From positions 113,474 through 177,473 of the forward strand of contig JAAEZA010000002.1 in assembly GCA_018223125.1 (NCBI GenBank): a stretch of DNA of 64,000 nucleotides, read 5' to 3'. The notes under the pieces were generated by a model. The model was given only the letters and a program-made list of their open reading frames with translations. It was not told where the DNA came from and made no database searches. This document shows positions 7,599 to 16,944 of the stretch, piece after piece. Position 1 is the first letter of the stretch. Every line of letters begins with the position of its first letter. A program made the position numbers and the translations under genes. Source of the stretch: Paracoccaceae bacterium. GTDB taxonomy: Bacteria > Pseudomonadota > Alphaproteobacteria > Rhodobacterales > Rhodobacteraceae.

Positions 7599-10091
7599 CT
7601 ACACCAGATCGCTGGTGGAAATGCCCCGTCTGCTGGCACTGGCCCGAACCGCTTCCTGAATGGCAGGACTGCGGTCAAGAAGGCGGCGAAAGCGCATTTC
7701 ATCGAGCACCAGCAACGTCGAAGGGGCAATGGCCCGCACTTCGGTGCGACGTGCCTTATTCGTCAGGATCGCCATCTGGCCAAACATTTCACCACGCCCC
7801 AAGCGCCATGTCTGCCCCGCCGTTTCCATTTCCGCAGCGCCGGAAGCGATAAAGAACACGCTTCTCGCCGGAGTATCCCTGCGCATGATAATTTCGCCAG
7901 CATTGGCGTATTGGGTCTGAAGCGCACGGGCAAGCCGTTTGAGCGCAGTCTCGTCAAGATCCACGAACAGGGGAAACTGACGAACCAGTTCGATCCGTTG
8001 GAAGGCAACATCAAGTCGGGGACGGTCTTCGGCAGCGGCCCGACGTGCCGCCGTCTGTTCCATCAGTTTGGTAAACACCTCGGCCCCGATCAATCCGTCC
8101 TCGCGCATGGCAGTGTATTCCCGTTCTTCAAGCCGCAGGGCAGTGCGGCGGATAAACCGGCGCTCCAGTTCTTCTGCATAGCCCGGATACTGCAACCGCA
8201 ACCCGTCCAGAGCCGTTTCAACAACTTCAATCCGGCGCGACAGTAATTCGGCCAGCAGATCCGACAGACGCCGGCCGTGAATGCGCCGGATGCGTCCCTG
8301 AATGAAAGTGTCCAGATCGCGCAACACCAACCGTTGTGACAAAAGCAGTTCGAACCGGTCCGCCGTCATTCGGGCCAAGGGACCCGAAATGCCCAAACGG
8401 TTGTGCAACAGCCCAGCGATCCGGAACCCGCGCCCGTAGGACACACTCCGCCGTGCCGCCCTTTGATAACCGCTGCGGCCACCACTGCGCGCCCCTTCGA
8501 TCAGGCGGTCCGCATCCGACAGCACCTGCTCTGCCATCCGCGCCGAGATCGTGCGTTCGCGCACCCGGTCGAGGATCGTATCCCGTTCGTGGCCTGCCAG
8601 CGCAATCAGGCCCAGCGTCACCCTGTCCCGCTCCAGAATATCCGCATTGTCTTCGGCCTGTTTCACGGCCTCCTCCAACCGGTCTCCGAACCGCTTGGCT
8701 TCGGAGCGCACGATTTCATGGGTCAGGTCGTAGTTTTCGGTGGTGCGGGACAAATCCTCCCGCACGGTTTGCAACGCAACCGCCACGACCTGACGGGACA
8801 GTGCCTCGTCAATGGGGGACAGGTTTTCCAGCCCCAGCCAGCGGATCACCCTGCGCAGGGTTGTCCCCTGCACCAGCAGCGTAAACAGCGTGAACCCCGT
8901 GGCCAGAATGCCAACGACCCGCTGGATGTCGTTTGGCACGCGAAAACTCTCCGTTACCGCCAGTGCCAGCGCCAGCGTGACCGCCCCGCGCAATCCCCCC
9001 CACAGGATAGCCGTGCGATAAGGGCGTTCGACTTTGGGGGACAAACGGAATTTATGCAGTATCGGCATCAGGACAAACAGGATCACGGCCCTTGCCGTGA
9101 TCGCGGCAAGGATGACCACGCCGATCAACAGGAAATCATGCAACCGGACATCCGTAAGAAAACGGGGAATCAGGAAAGCCGCCAGAATAAAGATCAGCGC
9201 ACCGGCCCAATGGGCCAACACATCCCAGAGTTCACGCAGGGTGATCCAGGTCTGGGGCAGCAAACGCCCGGGCCCTGCAAGGTTCAAGGTCAGCCCTGCA
9301 GCGACCACCGCAATCACACCCGAAGCGCCGATGCTTTGTTCTGCCCCGATGTAGACCAGATAGGGCAAGGCCACCGAGATCGAGACCTGCGCCAGTTCGA
9401 ACTGCGGAAAGGCTGCCATTAACCAGATTGCAACGCGCGCGACGATCCAGCCGACCAGCACACCACCTGCAATCAGAAGCGGGAAGCGGCCCAACGCATC
9501 CGCCAGGGTCGGGTCCGGCACGCCGAGCATCACAAACCCCATGAACAGGCCGAACAATGCGATTGCAGCGGCGTCATTAAGCAGGCTTTCGCCCTCGATA
9601 ATCCGCGCAACACGGCGCGGCGCGGAAATGGAGCGGAAGATCGACACCACCGCCGACGGGTCTGTTGTGGACACAATCGCCCCGATCAGCAAACAGGCCG
9701 CCAGCGGCAGCGTGCTGGTCCATGACAGCGCATAGCCGACAATCAGCGTCGCCACCACGACAGCCACCACAGCAAGAACAAGAATCGGCACCCAGTCATC
9801 CAGCATCCGCCGCAGGTTCATGCCCAAAGTCGCCTGAAACAGCAAAGTAGGCAGGAAAACATACAGAAACACATTGGAGCGAATGGGAAAGCCGAGAATC
9901 ACCTCTGCCACCGGATTGAGAGCATCCGTCAGATCCGTTTGCATAAAGAAGATTGCAGTGACGCTGATCAGAATACCAATCACCGCCAGAAGCGCACTGT
10001 ACGGCATTCGCAACCGCGCGGCCAAAGGCTCCGCAACACCGATAACGACAAACAGTGTCGCGACGATCGTAGTGATTAAAACTATGTCCAT
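7599..10091 (-). CDS. CPA1-type Na+/H+ antiporter with C-terminal cyclic-nucleotide-binding domain
   Basis: 830 residues from ATG 10091 (MDIVLITTIV); an in-frame TTG at 10112 would add seven residues and neither has a clear SD. Residues about 1-420 hold 12-13 membrane helices of the sodium/proton exchanger family, including GESLLNDAAAIALFGLFMGF (about 170) and the SSTTDPSAVVSIF motif just before it. A long cytoplasmic helical region (about 430-690) follows. The last 120 residues form a cNMP-binding/Crp-like sensor fold (FVDLDETALKRLARAL, GEIIMRRD, FFIASGAAEM, LGRGEMFGQMAIL, RRTEVRAI). Prokaryotic SOS1-like or NhaP-like antiporters with such a tail are known. It would exchange Na+ or K+ for H+, possibly gated by a cyclic nucleotide; no ligand can be assigned. 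Confidence 0.88.
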   Translation of the reverse strand: MDIVLITTIVATLFVVIGVAEPLAARLRMPYSALLAVIGILISVTAIFFMQTDLTDALNPVAEVILGFPIRSNVFLYVFLPTLLFQATLGMNLRRMLDDWVPILVLAVVAVVVATLIVGYALSWTSTLPLAACLLIGAIVSTTDPSAVVSIFRSISAPRRVARIIEGESLLNDAAAIALFGLFMGFVMLGVPDPTLADALGRFPLLIAGGVLVGWIVARVAIWLMAAFPQFELAQVSISVALPYLVYIGAEQSIGASGVIAVVAAGLTLNLAGPGRLLPQTWITLRELWDVLAHWAGALIFILAAFLIPRFLTDVRLHDFLLIGVVILAAITARAVILFVLMPILHKFRLSPKVERPYRTAILWGGLRGAVTLALALAVTESFRVPNDIQRVVGILATGFTLFTLLVQGTTLRRVIRWLGLENLSPIDEALSRQVVAVALQTVREDLSRTTENYDLTHEIVRSEAKRFGDRLEEAVKQAEDNADILERDRVTLGLIALAGHERDTILDRVRERTISARMAEQVLSDADRLIEGARSGGRSGYQRAARRSVSYGRGFRIAGLLHNRLGISGPLARMTADRFELLLSQRLVLRDLDTFIQGRIRRIHGRRLSDLLAELLSRRIEVVETALDGLRLQYPGYAEELERRFIRRTALRLEEREYTAMREDGLIGAEVFTKLMEQTAARRAAAEDRPRLDVAFQRIELVRQFPLFVDLDETALKRLARALQTQYANAGEIIMRRDTPARSVFFIASGAAEMETAGQTWRLGRGEMFGQMAILTNKARRTEVRAIAPSTLLVLDEMRFRRLLDRSPAIQEAVRASASRRGISTSDLV

Positions 10092-10474
10092 ATTATTGAA
10101 ATACCACAGCAAACATCTGGCGCACTGTTAAAATAGAGTGTCGTTGAAAGGAATTGGCGAAACCCTGCCTGTCCGGACAGCAAGGCAGAATGCGGCGCAT
10201 TACAGGGCTGGCTTCATAAAGCCTTGTAGCGGCCCCAATGCAAGAATTTTTAACGCCTGTCCTTTCTACTAACAATGTCACCCGCCCCGCGCGGTGGCCC
10301 GCAGCAGGGCAGTATTTCACCGAAATCCGCACCGGTCAAAACCGCTCCAAACGCAAGCGACTATCCGAAAGGAATCCTTAAGAGACACCGTCCTATACTT
10401 TTGGGACTATGGTTTGCCCGCAGCATAGCGCGTAAATCCGGATAGACAGATCCCCAACCGCTTAAATTGATTGC
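10092..10474. other. Divergent intergenic region
   Basis: About 380 bases separate the antiporter (minus) from the large secreted protein (plus). I find no ORF, RNA gene or EcfG element here. Promoters for both genes must lie in it, but no box is clear enough to place. Confidence 0.5.
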
Positions 10475-13400
10475 ATGCCTATGATAACTGATACTAACGC
10501 CCGCGACCGCCAAGCGACTGTTACGCCCCGTGCAGCCTGCATACGCAGTTCCGCGCCCTGCTTCGCGCGTCTGTTTGTCCGGTATTCCCTTCTGCTTCTT
10601 TTGGCAGTGCTGTTTGCGCTGGTCAAATCCGGCGGGGTTCGGGCGCAGCAGCTCATACTCAACCCGACCGGCGCGCCAACAGTTGTGGGCACCGGGATCG
10701 GCAAGCGCGGTGTCTGGCGGAATGTGGGTACGGTGAATGGCGCCTCTGTAGATATTGTCGGCATCATGACCCTCGCAACGCGCGACCACAGTTTCGGAAC
10801 CGGCAATGGCCAGATCATGATCACATCCGTAGGGCAGGATCCCCATTTTGCGGATTTCTATATCTATGAGGCGGGCACTTATAATATTTTCTCCAACTCG
10901 GGCGGCGTTCCTGTGGTTGCGGATGTGGAGATCCAGATCAACGACATCGACGGGCCTGTAAATGAACAGGTTTACGTCAATATCTGCGACGGAACCGTTG
11001 AATATGTCCGCGTCGACCGCAGGGCCACCACCTATCGCGGTTACATCGAAGGGCCGGATGCCAACCTTGGCACAGAGGTGTTTTACCTTGCCGGTGATCA
11101 GAACTATGCAAACCAACCGGTCTCCGGTCTGGAAATCTTCTACCCCCAAACCTCGAAGTTCAGCTTCGGCCGGACAGCGAACAACGGTTTTCTGGTGCTG
11201 CTGGCAAACCCGACATATAATGTCGCCGATACCTATGAAATGAAATGCGCCGATTTCAAAGCACCGGTGCTGCAAGACGACATCAAAGAACAAGTCCTTG
11301 GCGACCCCGTCACGGTGAATATTCTGTTCAACGATTCCCTTGCGACGGAAAACGATAACGCTCCGGCAAACAACTCGCAGCAGCCCAGCGAATACGCGAT
11401 GCAGGCCATCGACCTGATTCCCCCAACCGGTGCGCTGAATATTGTTACAGACAGTGAAGGCCACCGCGTGGGTTTTGATGTGATCGGGGAAGGCACGTGG
11501 AGCTATGACGACAATACGGGGGAACTGACGTTCACCCCTTTCGTGGCATTCTTTGCCGCGCCAACACCGATTGATTACCGCTTTCAGTCGCCGATCATCC
11601 TGCCAAGCGAACCACAGGCCTACTCTGCTCCGGCGCGGGTCACCATTGATGTCGGATCCGTGGGCCTTTTGAAACTGGCCCAACTCGTTGATACCAACCT
11701 CAACGGATATGCCGATCCGGGTGAAACGATTGCCTATGTGTTTACCGCAGAAAACTTCGGCAATGTGGATCTAACCAATGTTCAACTCGCTGAAACCCAA
11801 TTCAGCGGTGCAGACATCCCGCCTGTAATCACCTTTCAGGCCGCGACGTCCCTGTCGCCGGAAGGCACGCTTCTGGTCGGTGAAAAAGCTGTTTATACAG
11901 CAACGTATACTCTTGTTCCGGAGGATCTGGACACCTCGATCTCCAATCAGGCCGAAGTCACGGCGCAAACACCCGGCGGAACAAGAGTGTCCGACCTGTC
12001 TGACTCCGAAAACCCGTCGGACGGCGATGGCGTGGCACGCAACGGTCCCGGAGAAGGGCGCGATGATCCGACAACCATCTATGCCGGTTCCGGTCCGGAC
12101 CGGGGCGATGCCCCAATCACCTATGGCGATCCGCAACATGCGGACACGTCCTCCTACTGGATCGGTGCTGTCAACGGCGACGGTGACGGCTCCGCACAGC
12201 ATTCCGCTGATGGCAGCGGCGATGATCTGGACGGGAGAGATGACGAAAGCGAGGAAAATTTCCCACAGCTCTATGGCGATTTGACCCGCACGGTAACGAT
12301 ACCCGTCAACGAACCTGTTCCGGGAACCGGATATTTGCAGGCGTTTGTGGATTTCGGCGGCGACGGAACCTTCCTGTCCCTTGGCGATCAGGTGGCCACC
12401 GACATTCAGGACGGCGGCCCGCAGGATCTTGACGGTGTCGCAAACGGAGAGATCAGCTTCTCGGTCTCGGTACCGGCGACAGCGGTGCTTACCCCGACAT
12501 TCGCACGGCTGCGCTGGTCGGCCACTGCCGGTATTACCGCGGTTTCCCCCGCCACCGAGGGCGAAGTGGAAGACTATGGTATCACCATCAAAACCCCACC
12601 GGACGCAGATCGCGGCGACGCCCCCGCCAGCTATGGTGATCCCCAACACATCATAGAGGGACCGGGCGCGCCCGAAATCTATCTCGGCGCAGTGGCGCCG
12701 GACATAGACCTGCTTGCCCAGAACAACGCCACTGCCTCCGGCGACGATCTGGACGGCACGGATGACGAAGACGGTGTTATCCTTCCGACGCTCTATCTCG
12801 GCGGACTGGCAGAGATCACGGTAACGGTCAACGACGTCGGAAGCCCGCCCCAGAAATCCGCCTATTTGCAGGCCTTCATTGATTTTGACGGCGATGGTAC
12901 ATTCCTGCAGGCAGGAGAGCAGGTTGCAACCAATCTTCAGGATGGCGATCCACTGGACAAGGACGGTGTGTCAGACGGTTCCATCCGCTTTGAAGTCGCT
13001 GTTCCGGCCGGCGCCACAACCCTGCCGACATTTGCCCGCTTCCGCTGGTCAACAGACACAACCGGACAGGCCGTCGCCTTCAATGGTGAGGTGGAGGATT
13101 ATCCCCTTACCATTTCCAGCGATCCACCGCCTTTCCTGTGTGACAGCAGCCTCTACCGCTACGATGATGACAGGGTCGTGCGTCGGCTTACCTTCACCGC
13201 GAGCGGATCAAGCTACACCATCGGCTTTCAGGACATTGGCACCGCCCCGCAGGATCTGAATGCAAACTGGGGATACAACGCCTTGGACGGTTATATGTAT
13301 GCCGTGCTCCCCGGCAGCAGTGATCTGTACAGGCTTGACGGTGCCGGAAACTTTGTCAATCTCACCTCCCTGCCCGGTGGAACGGCAGACGGCTCCGAAG

Positions 13401-15724
13401 CGGGTGACATCATGCCAAACGGCACGATGGTCTATGTGGAAAACGAAGACACCTGGCAGCTGGTCAGCCTTGTAGACGCAAGCAACCCCGTCAATCTGGG
13501 TGTTCTCAACCTCAGCCAGAGCGTGGATACAAGGGATATCGCCTATAACCCTGTGGACGGCCTGTTTTATGGCATCGACCAGTCTTCGGGACGGGCCTTC
13601 AAGGTCGATCCGAACGGCGGGGTCGCTGGTCCGGCAACCCTTACAAAATTCGGCCCTGCCATCTATGCGGGTATATTCGGGTCGGTCTGGTTTGACGAAG
13701 ACGGGCGCTTTTACGTCTACAGTAACACGACCAACAATCTCTACATTACCAGCACCAGCACCGGAGAGGCACAGCTTGTCGCGAACAGCACAGTCGATGA
13801 AGCGGGAAACAGCGACGGCATGTCCTGCCGTGGTCCGGCGCCCGTTCCTTTTGGGGCGATTTCGGGGAACGTATACGAAGATGCCAATGCGTCCGACGTG
13901 AAAGACAACGGGGAAACCAACCTTGGTGCGGGCATTGCCATTTCTGTTTACGCGGATTCCGGCACCCCGTCCGACACCAGTGACGACCTGTTCCTGATCA
14001 CCACCGATACGGCGGCAGACGGCACCTATGCGGTTGCGGATCTGCTGGTAAACACCAACTACCGCGTCGAACTGGACGAAGCCGATCCGGATCTCGGCGG
14101 CGGGAGAACCATCGGCACCTCCAATCCGCGGCTCGGCGTCGAAGTCACGGCGGGAGAGACCACTACAGATCAGGATTTCGGTTTTGACGCCACCGCAAGC
14201 GATCTGGAACTAACCAAATATGCCGCCCTGACAGGTACGACCACACCCGTCACGAATGTTTCCGAGGGGGACGTCATTGACTGGATCATCACAATCACCA
14301 ATGTCAGCGGCGGCTCCCCGTCAGGTGTCAAGGTGATTGACCTGATCCCCAGCGGCTTTGCCTATGTGTCCGACAGTGCCCCTTCAACCGGTGACACCTA
14401 TGACCCGGGTACAGGCCTGTGGTTTGTCGATGAAATTCTGACCGGCGCCAGCGAAACACTGGTTATCACCACGACAGTGCTGGACAGCGGCGAACTGACA
14501 AATACTGCTGAAATCATCTACAGCTCCCTGCCGGATCCCGACAGTGATCCGTCGACCGGACCGCTGACAGACGACCTGTTCGACCAGATCGCAGATGATG
14601 ACGAAGCGTCCTACACCGTCAATCTGGTAACAAACGACAGGGTCTTTTCGGGGCGTATCTTTAACGACAACGGTGTTTCCGGCGGCACGGCCCATGATGC
14701 CGAAATCAACGGCGGGGAGGCCGGCCTGCCCTCCGCCGCGCTGGAAATCGTGGACAACACTGGCACCGTCATCGCAACGCCGGATGTCGCCGCTGACGGC
14801 ACATGGACCTATGCCTTGCCTTCCTCTTACACGGGTGAACTTACCATTCGTGCAATCCCCGCGAATGGCTACCGCGCCATTTCGGAGGCAACGAACACCC
14901 TGCCGGGCCTGTCCAATGCCGATCCCCATGACGGTTCCTTCACTTTCACACCGGATCCGTCGGGCAATCTGATCAATCTGGACATCGGGCTGCTGGAATT
15001 ACCGGTCCTCAGCGAAGATCGGGTCAGCACTGTCGGGCGGGGGCAGATCGTGGCCTTGCCGCATCTCTACACCGCGACATCCAGTGGCACTGTGACTTTT
15101 TCCCTTGCAGACAGCACCTCCGCTCCGACGGGTGCCTTCAGTGCCGCGCTTTATCACGACGCCGGTTGTACCGGCGCGCCGGGCGTGCCTTTGACAGGGC
15201 CGCTAGCTGTAAGTGCTGGGGAAACTGTTTGCATCCAGTCCCGTGTCTCTGCGGGTGCAGGCGCTGGCACAGGCAGCAGGCTCACCTATAAAATCATCGC
15301 CACGACCACTTTCACCGGAACCACCGCAGCAAGCAGCGCCAGCAATACAGATCAGGTGACAGTGACAGTTGAAAGCGGAAAGGTCCATCTGACCAAAACG
15401 GTCGAAAACGAAACCGCCGGAACCGCCGAGGCCACCTCCAACATGGGCGGTGCAAACGATGTGCTGCTTTACCGGATTTACCTTGAAAACACGGATACAA
15501 CGCCTGTCACCAACGTAAAGGTATACGACAGAACGCCGCCTTACACGGCCCTGTCCGAACCGATTGCCGATCCGCAGATCCTGTCCCCGAACCTGAGCTG
15601 CAATCTGACAAAACCGGTCACGAACAACGCGAACTACTCGGGTCTGGTTGAATGGAACTGCTCCGGTAATTTCCTGCCGGGCGAGGTCGGCGCGCTGCGA
15701 TTCCGCGTAGCGATCACCCCGTGA
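10475..15724 (+). CDS. Large secreted multidomain protein with GEVED, DUF6923-like, SdrD-B-like and DUF11-like domains
   Basis: 1749 residues. The N-terminus has a long polar/basic n-region, a hydrophobic core (YSLLLLLAVLFALV, about 43-56) and a probable cleavage site after VRA (about 63), so export by Sec is likely. Two GEVED domains end near residues 700 and 875; each starts with RGDAP-SYGDPQH and ends with GEVEDY, and contains Asp/Gly-rich Ca2+-type loops (DFGGDGTF, DFDGDGTF). A propeller-like segment (about 886-1125, DUF6923 type) follows, then an SdrD-B-like Cna repeat (about 1127-1240), a DUF11-like domain (about 1243-1355), a second Cna-like domain (about 1388-1490) and a final DUF11-like domain (about 1635-1749). 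I see no LPXTG, autotransporter barrel or RTX nonapeptides. An adhesin or surface-layer role is inferred. Confidence 0.75.
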   Translation: MPMITDTNARDRQATVTPRAACIRSSAPCFARLFVRYSLLLLLAVLFALVKSGGVRAQQLILNPTGAPTVVGTGIGKRGVWRNVGTVNGASVDIVGIMTLATRDHSFGTGNGQIMITSVGQDPHFADFYIYEAGTYNIFSNSGGVPVVADVEIQINDIDGPVNEQVYVNICDGTVEYVRVDRRATTYRGYIEGPDANLGTEVFYLAGDQNYANQPVSGLEIFYPQTSKFSFGRTANNGFLVLLANPTYNVADTYEMKCADFKAPVLQDDIKEQVLGDPVTVNILFNDSLATENDNAPANNSQQPSEYAMQAIDLIPPTGALNIVTDSEGHRVGFDVIGEGTWSYDDNTGELTFTPFVAFFAAPTPIDYRFQSPIILPSEPQAYSAPARVTIDVGSVGLLKLAQLVDTNLNGYADPGETIAYVFTAENFGNVDLTNVQLAETQFSGADIPPVITFQAATSLSPEGTLLVGEKAVYTATYTLVPEDLDTSISNQAEVTAQTPGGTRVSDLSDSENPSDGDGVARNGPGEGRDDPTTIYAGSGPDRGDAPITYGDPQHADTSSYWIGAVNGDGDGSAQHSADGSGDDLDGRDDESEENFPQLYGDLTRTVTIPVNEPVPGTGYLQAFVDFGGDGTFLSLGDQVATDIQDGGPQDLDGVANGEISFSVSVPATAVLTPTFARLRWSATAGITAVSPATEGEVEDYGITIKTPPDADRGDAPASYGDPQHIIEGPGAPEIYLGAVAPDIDLLAQNNATASGDDLDGTDDEDGVILPTLYLGGLAEITVTVNDVGSPPQKSAYLQAFIDFDGDGTFLQAGEQVATNLQDGDPLDKDGVSDGSIRFEVAVPAGATTLPTFARFRWSTDTTGQAVAFNGEVEDYPLTISSDPPPFLCDSSLYRYDDDRVVRRLTFTASGSSYTIGFQDIGTAPQDLNANWGYNALDGYMYAVLPGSSDLYRLDGAGNFVNLTSLPGGTADGSEAGDIMPNGTMVYVENEDTWQLVSLVDASNPVNLGVLNLSQSVDTRDIAYNPVDGLFYGIDQSSGRAFKVDPNGGVAGPATLTKFGPAIYAGIFGSVWFDEDGRFYVYSNTTNNLYITSTSTGEAQLVANSTVDEAGNSDGMSCRGPAPVPFGAISGNVYEDANASDVKDNGETNLGAGIAISVYADSGTPSDTSDDLFLITTDTAADGTYAVADLLVNTNYRVELDEADPDLGGGRTIGTSNPRLGVEVTAGETTTDQDFGFDATASDLELTKYAALTGTTTPVTNVSEGDVIDWIITITNVSGGSPSGVKVIDLIPSGFAYVSDSAPSTGDTYDPGTGLWFVDEILTGASETLVITTTVLDSGELTNTAEIIYSSLPDPDSDPSTGPLTDDLFDQIADDDEASYTVNLVTNDRVFSGRIFNDNGVSGGTAHDAEINGGEAGLPSAALEIVDNTGTVIATPDVAADGTWTYALPSSYTGELTIRAIPANGYRAISEATNTLPGLSNADPHDGSFTFTPDPSGNLINLDIGLLELPVLSEDRVSTVGRGQIVALPHLYTATSSGTVTFSLADSTSAPTGAFSAALYHDAGCTGAPGVPLTGPLAVSAGETVCIQSRVSAGAGAGTGSRLTYKIIATTTFTGTTAASSASNTDQVTVTVESGKVHLTKTVENETAGTAEATSNMGGANDVLLYRIYLENTDTTPVTNVKVYDRTPPYTALSEPIADPQILSPNLSCNLTKPVTNNANYSGLVEWNCSGNFLPGEVGALRFRVAITP

Positions 15725-15854
15725 TCGCAAGGTCTGATCTTTGACTGTCTGCTGAAAGGTTAAAATTCAAACGAAGCTGTTCAAAAACATGGCAAATGCG
15801 GAAAAGACGCGCCTATTGCCTCCAACAGAGAGTTTACACGTTTCAGATCGAAGC

Positions 15855-15898
15855 GGGTGGTGGAAGTGTGAAGCAAATTCATCACACTTCCACCACCC
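15855..15898 (+). repeat. Perfect 16-bp inverted repeat in the leader of the ADA-family gene
   Basis: GGGTGGTGGAAGTGTG (15855-15870) is followed after 12 bases by its exact reverse complement (15883-15898). A second small dyad, TTTGAA-ATGA-TTCAAA (15902-15917), ends at the base before the ATG of the deaminase gene. No Shine-Dalgarno sequence is visible between hairpin and start. It could be a terminator for the upstream gene (but lacks a T-run), a protein-binding site or a translation-controlling hairpin. Confidence 0.7.
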
Positions 15899-15917
15899 CT
15901 GTTTGAAATGATTCAAA

Positions 15918-16937
15918 ATGGACCTGTATCAGCACCTTCAAAAGCTGCCAAAAGTCGAACTTCACCTGCATCTGGAGGGCGCTATCCGGCCCCAAACGGC
16001 GGTAGAGCTCGCGCGGAAGAACGGCGTTTCCCTACCTCATAGTGATCGTCCTGATGAATTGTATGATTACAACACACTTGATGCGTTTCTGGACGTCTAC
16101 GACGCAATTTCCAAAACCATCGTGAAGGTCGATGACTTCCGGCGCATAACTTATGAGATGCTGCAATCCGCCTCTCAAAGCGGTGCGCGCCACGTCGAGT
16201 TCTTCATCAGCCCTCACGCGCATGAAGGCGTTCCCTTTGCCCGACAGTTTGAAGGTATCCGCCTTGGTATCAGCGACGCACAAGTCGATTTTGGCGTAAC
16301 TTCGTTAATCATTCCCGGCATGAACCGTGAACTCGGACCGGAGCGGGGAGAAGCCTATCTGGATGAAATCCTTGCGAACCGTGGTGATGATGTTGTCGGG
16401 CTCGGGCTTGATTATTTCGAAGCCCCCTACCCGCCCGAGCCTTTTGCAAAAGTCTTTGCGCGCGCCCGCGAAAGCGGATTGAAGCTGTCAGCCCATTGTG
16501 GCGAAGCCGGTCCGGCCGCTTATGTTCGCGGCTGTTACGAGGTGCTGAAAGTGGATCGTTTGGACCACGGGTATAACGTGGTGGACGATCCTGCCCTGAT
16601 GGCCGAATTACGCGATGCCGGAATTCTGTTCACCTGCTGCCCGTCAACCACACAGTTCACCACACCGCACCGCGATCTGGGCAGTCCGTCCCATCCGATC
16701 CGCGTGATGAAACAGGCGGGGCTTGCCGTGTCGATCCACTCTGACGATCCGCCGATGTTCAACACAGACCTGAATGGGGAATATGTGATCGCTATGGATC
16801 AGATGCAGTTTTCGGCTGCGGACATAAAGACCGCAGTGCTCGCAACCATAGATCATGCGTGGGTCGATGAAACCACCAAAAGGAACTGGCGTCAGGACTG
16901 GATGCCTGAAATAGACGCCGTCATCAACGCCTTATAA
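15918..16937 (+). CDS. Adenosine/adenine deaminase family enzyme
   Basis: 339 residues, the usual length. All zinc and catalytic motifs of the family are visible: HLHLEG (residues about 16-21), AHCGEAG (about 193-199) with the catalytic Glu, LDHG (about 214-217) and HSDDP (about 274-278). It would hydrolyse the 6-amino group of adenine, adenosine or a related purine to the 6-oxo product. The LDHG motif has Asp where classical adenosine deaminases have Gly (IGHG); adenine-deaminase-type members often carry Asp here. CCPSTT replaces the usual CPxSN, which is unusual. The gene converges with guaD, only 7 bases apart, and is preceded by a striking hairpin. The exact purine substrate is not decided by the sequence. 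Confidence 0.85.
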   Translation: MDLYQHLQKLPKVELHLHLEGAIRPQTAVELARKNGVSLPHSDRPDELYDYNTLDAFLDVYDAISKTIVKVDDFRRITYEMLQSASQSGARHVEFFISPHAHEGVPFARQFEGIRLGISDAQVDFGVTSLIIPGMNRELGPERGEAYLDEILANRGDDVVGLGLDYFEAPYPPEPFAKVFARARESGLKLSAHCGEAGPAAYVRGCYEVLKVDRLDHGYNVVDDPALMAELRDAGILFTCCPSTTQFTTPHRDLGSPSHPIRVMKQAGLAVSIHSDDPPMFNTDLNGEYVIAMDQMQFSAADIKTAVLATIDHAWVDETTKRNWRQDWMPEIDAVINAL

Positions 16938-16944
16938 ACCGCCG

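Noticed and set aside
7586..7599. Terminator between the hemolysin III and antiporter genes
   Set aside because: GCTGTC-T-GACAGC has a one-base loop and overlaps the antiporter stop codon, so it cannot form a normal hairpin; no T-run.
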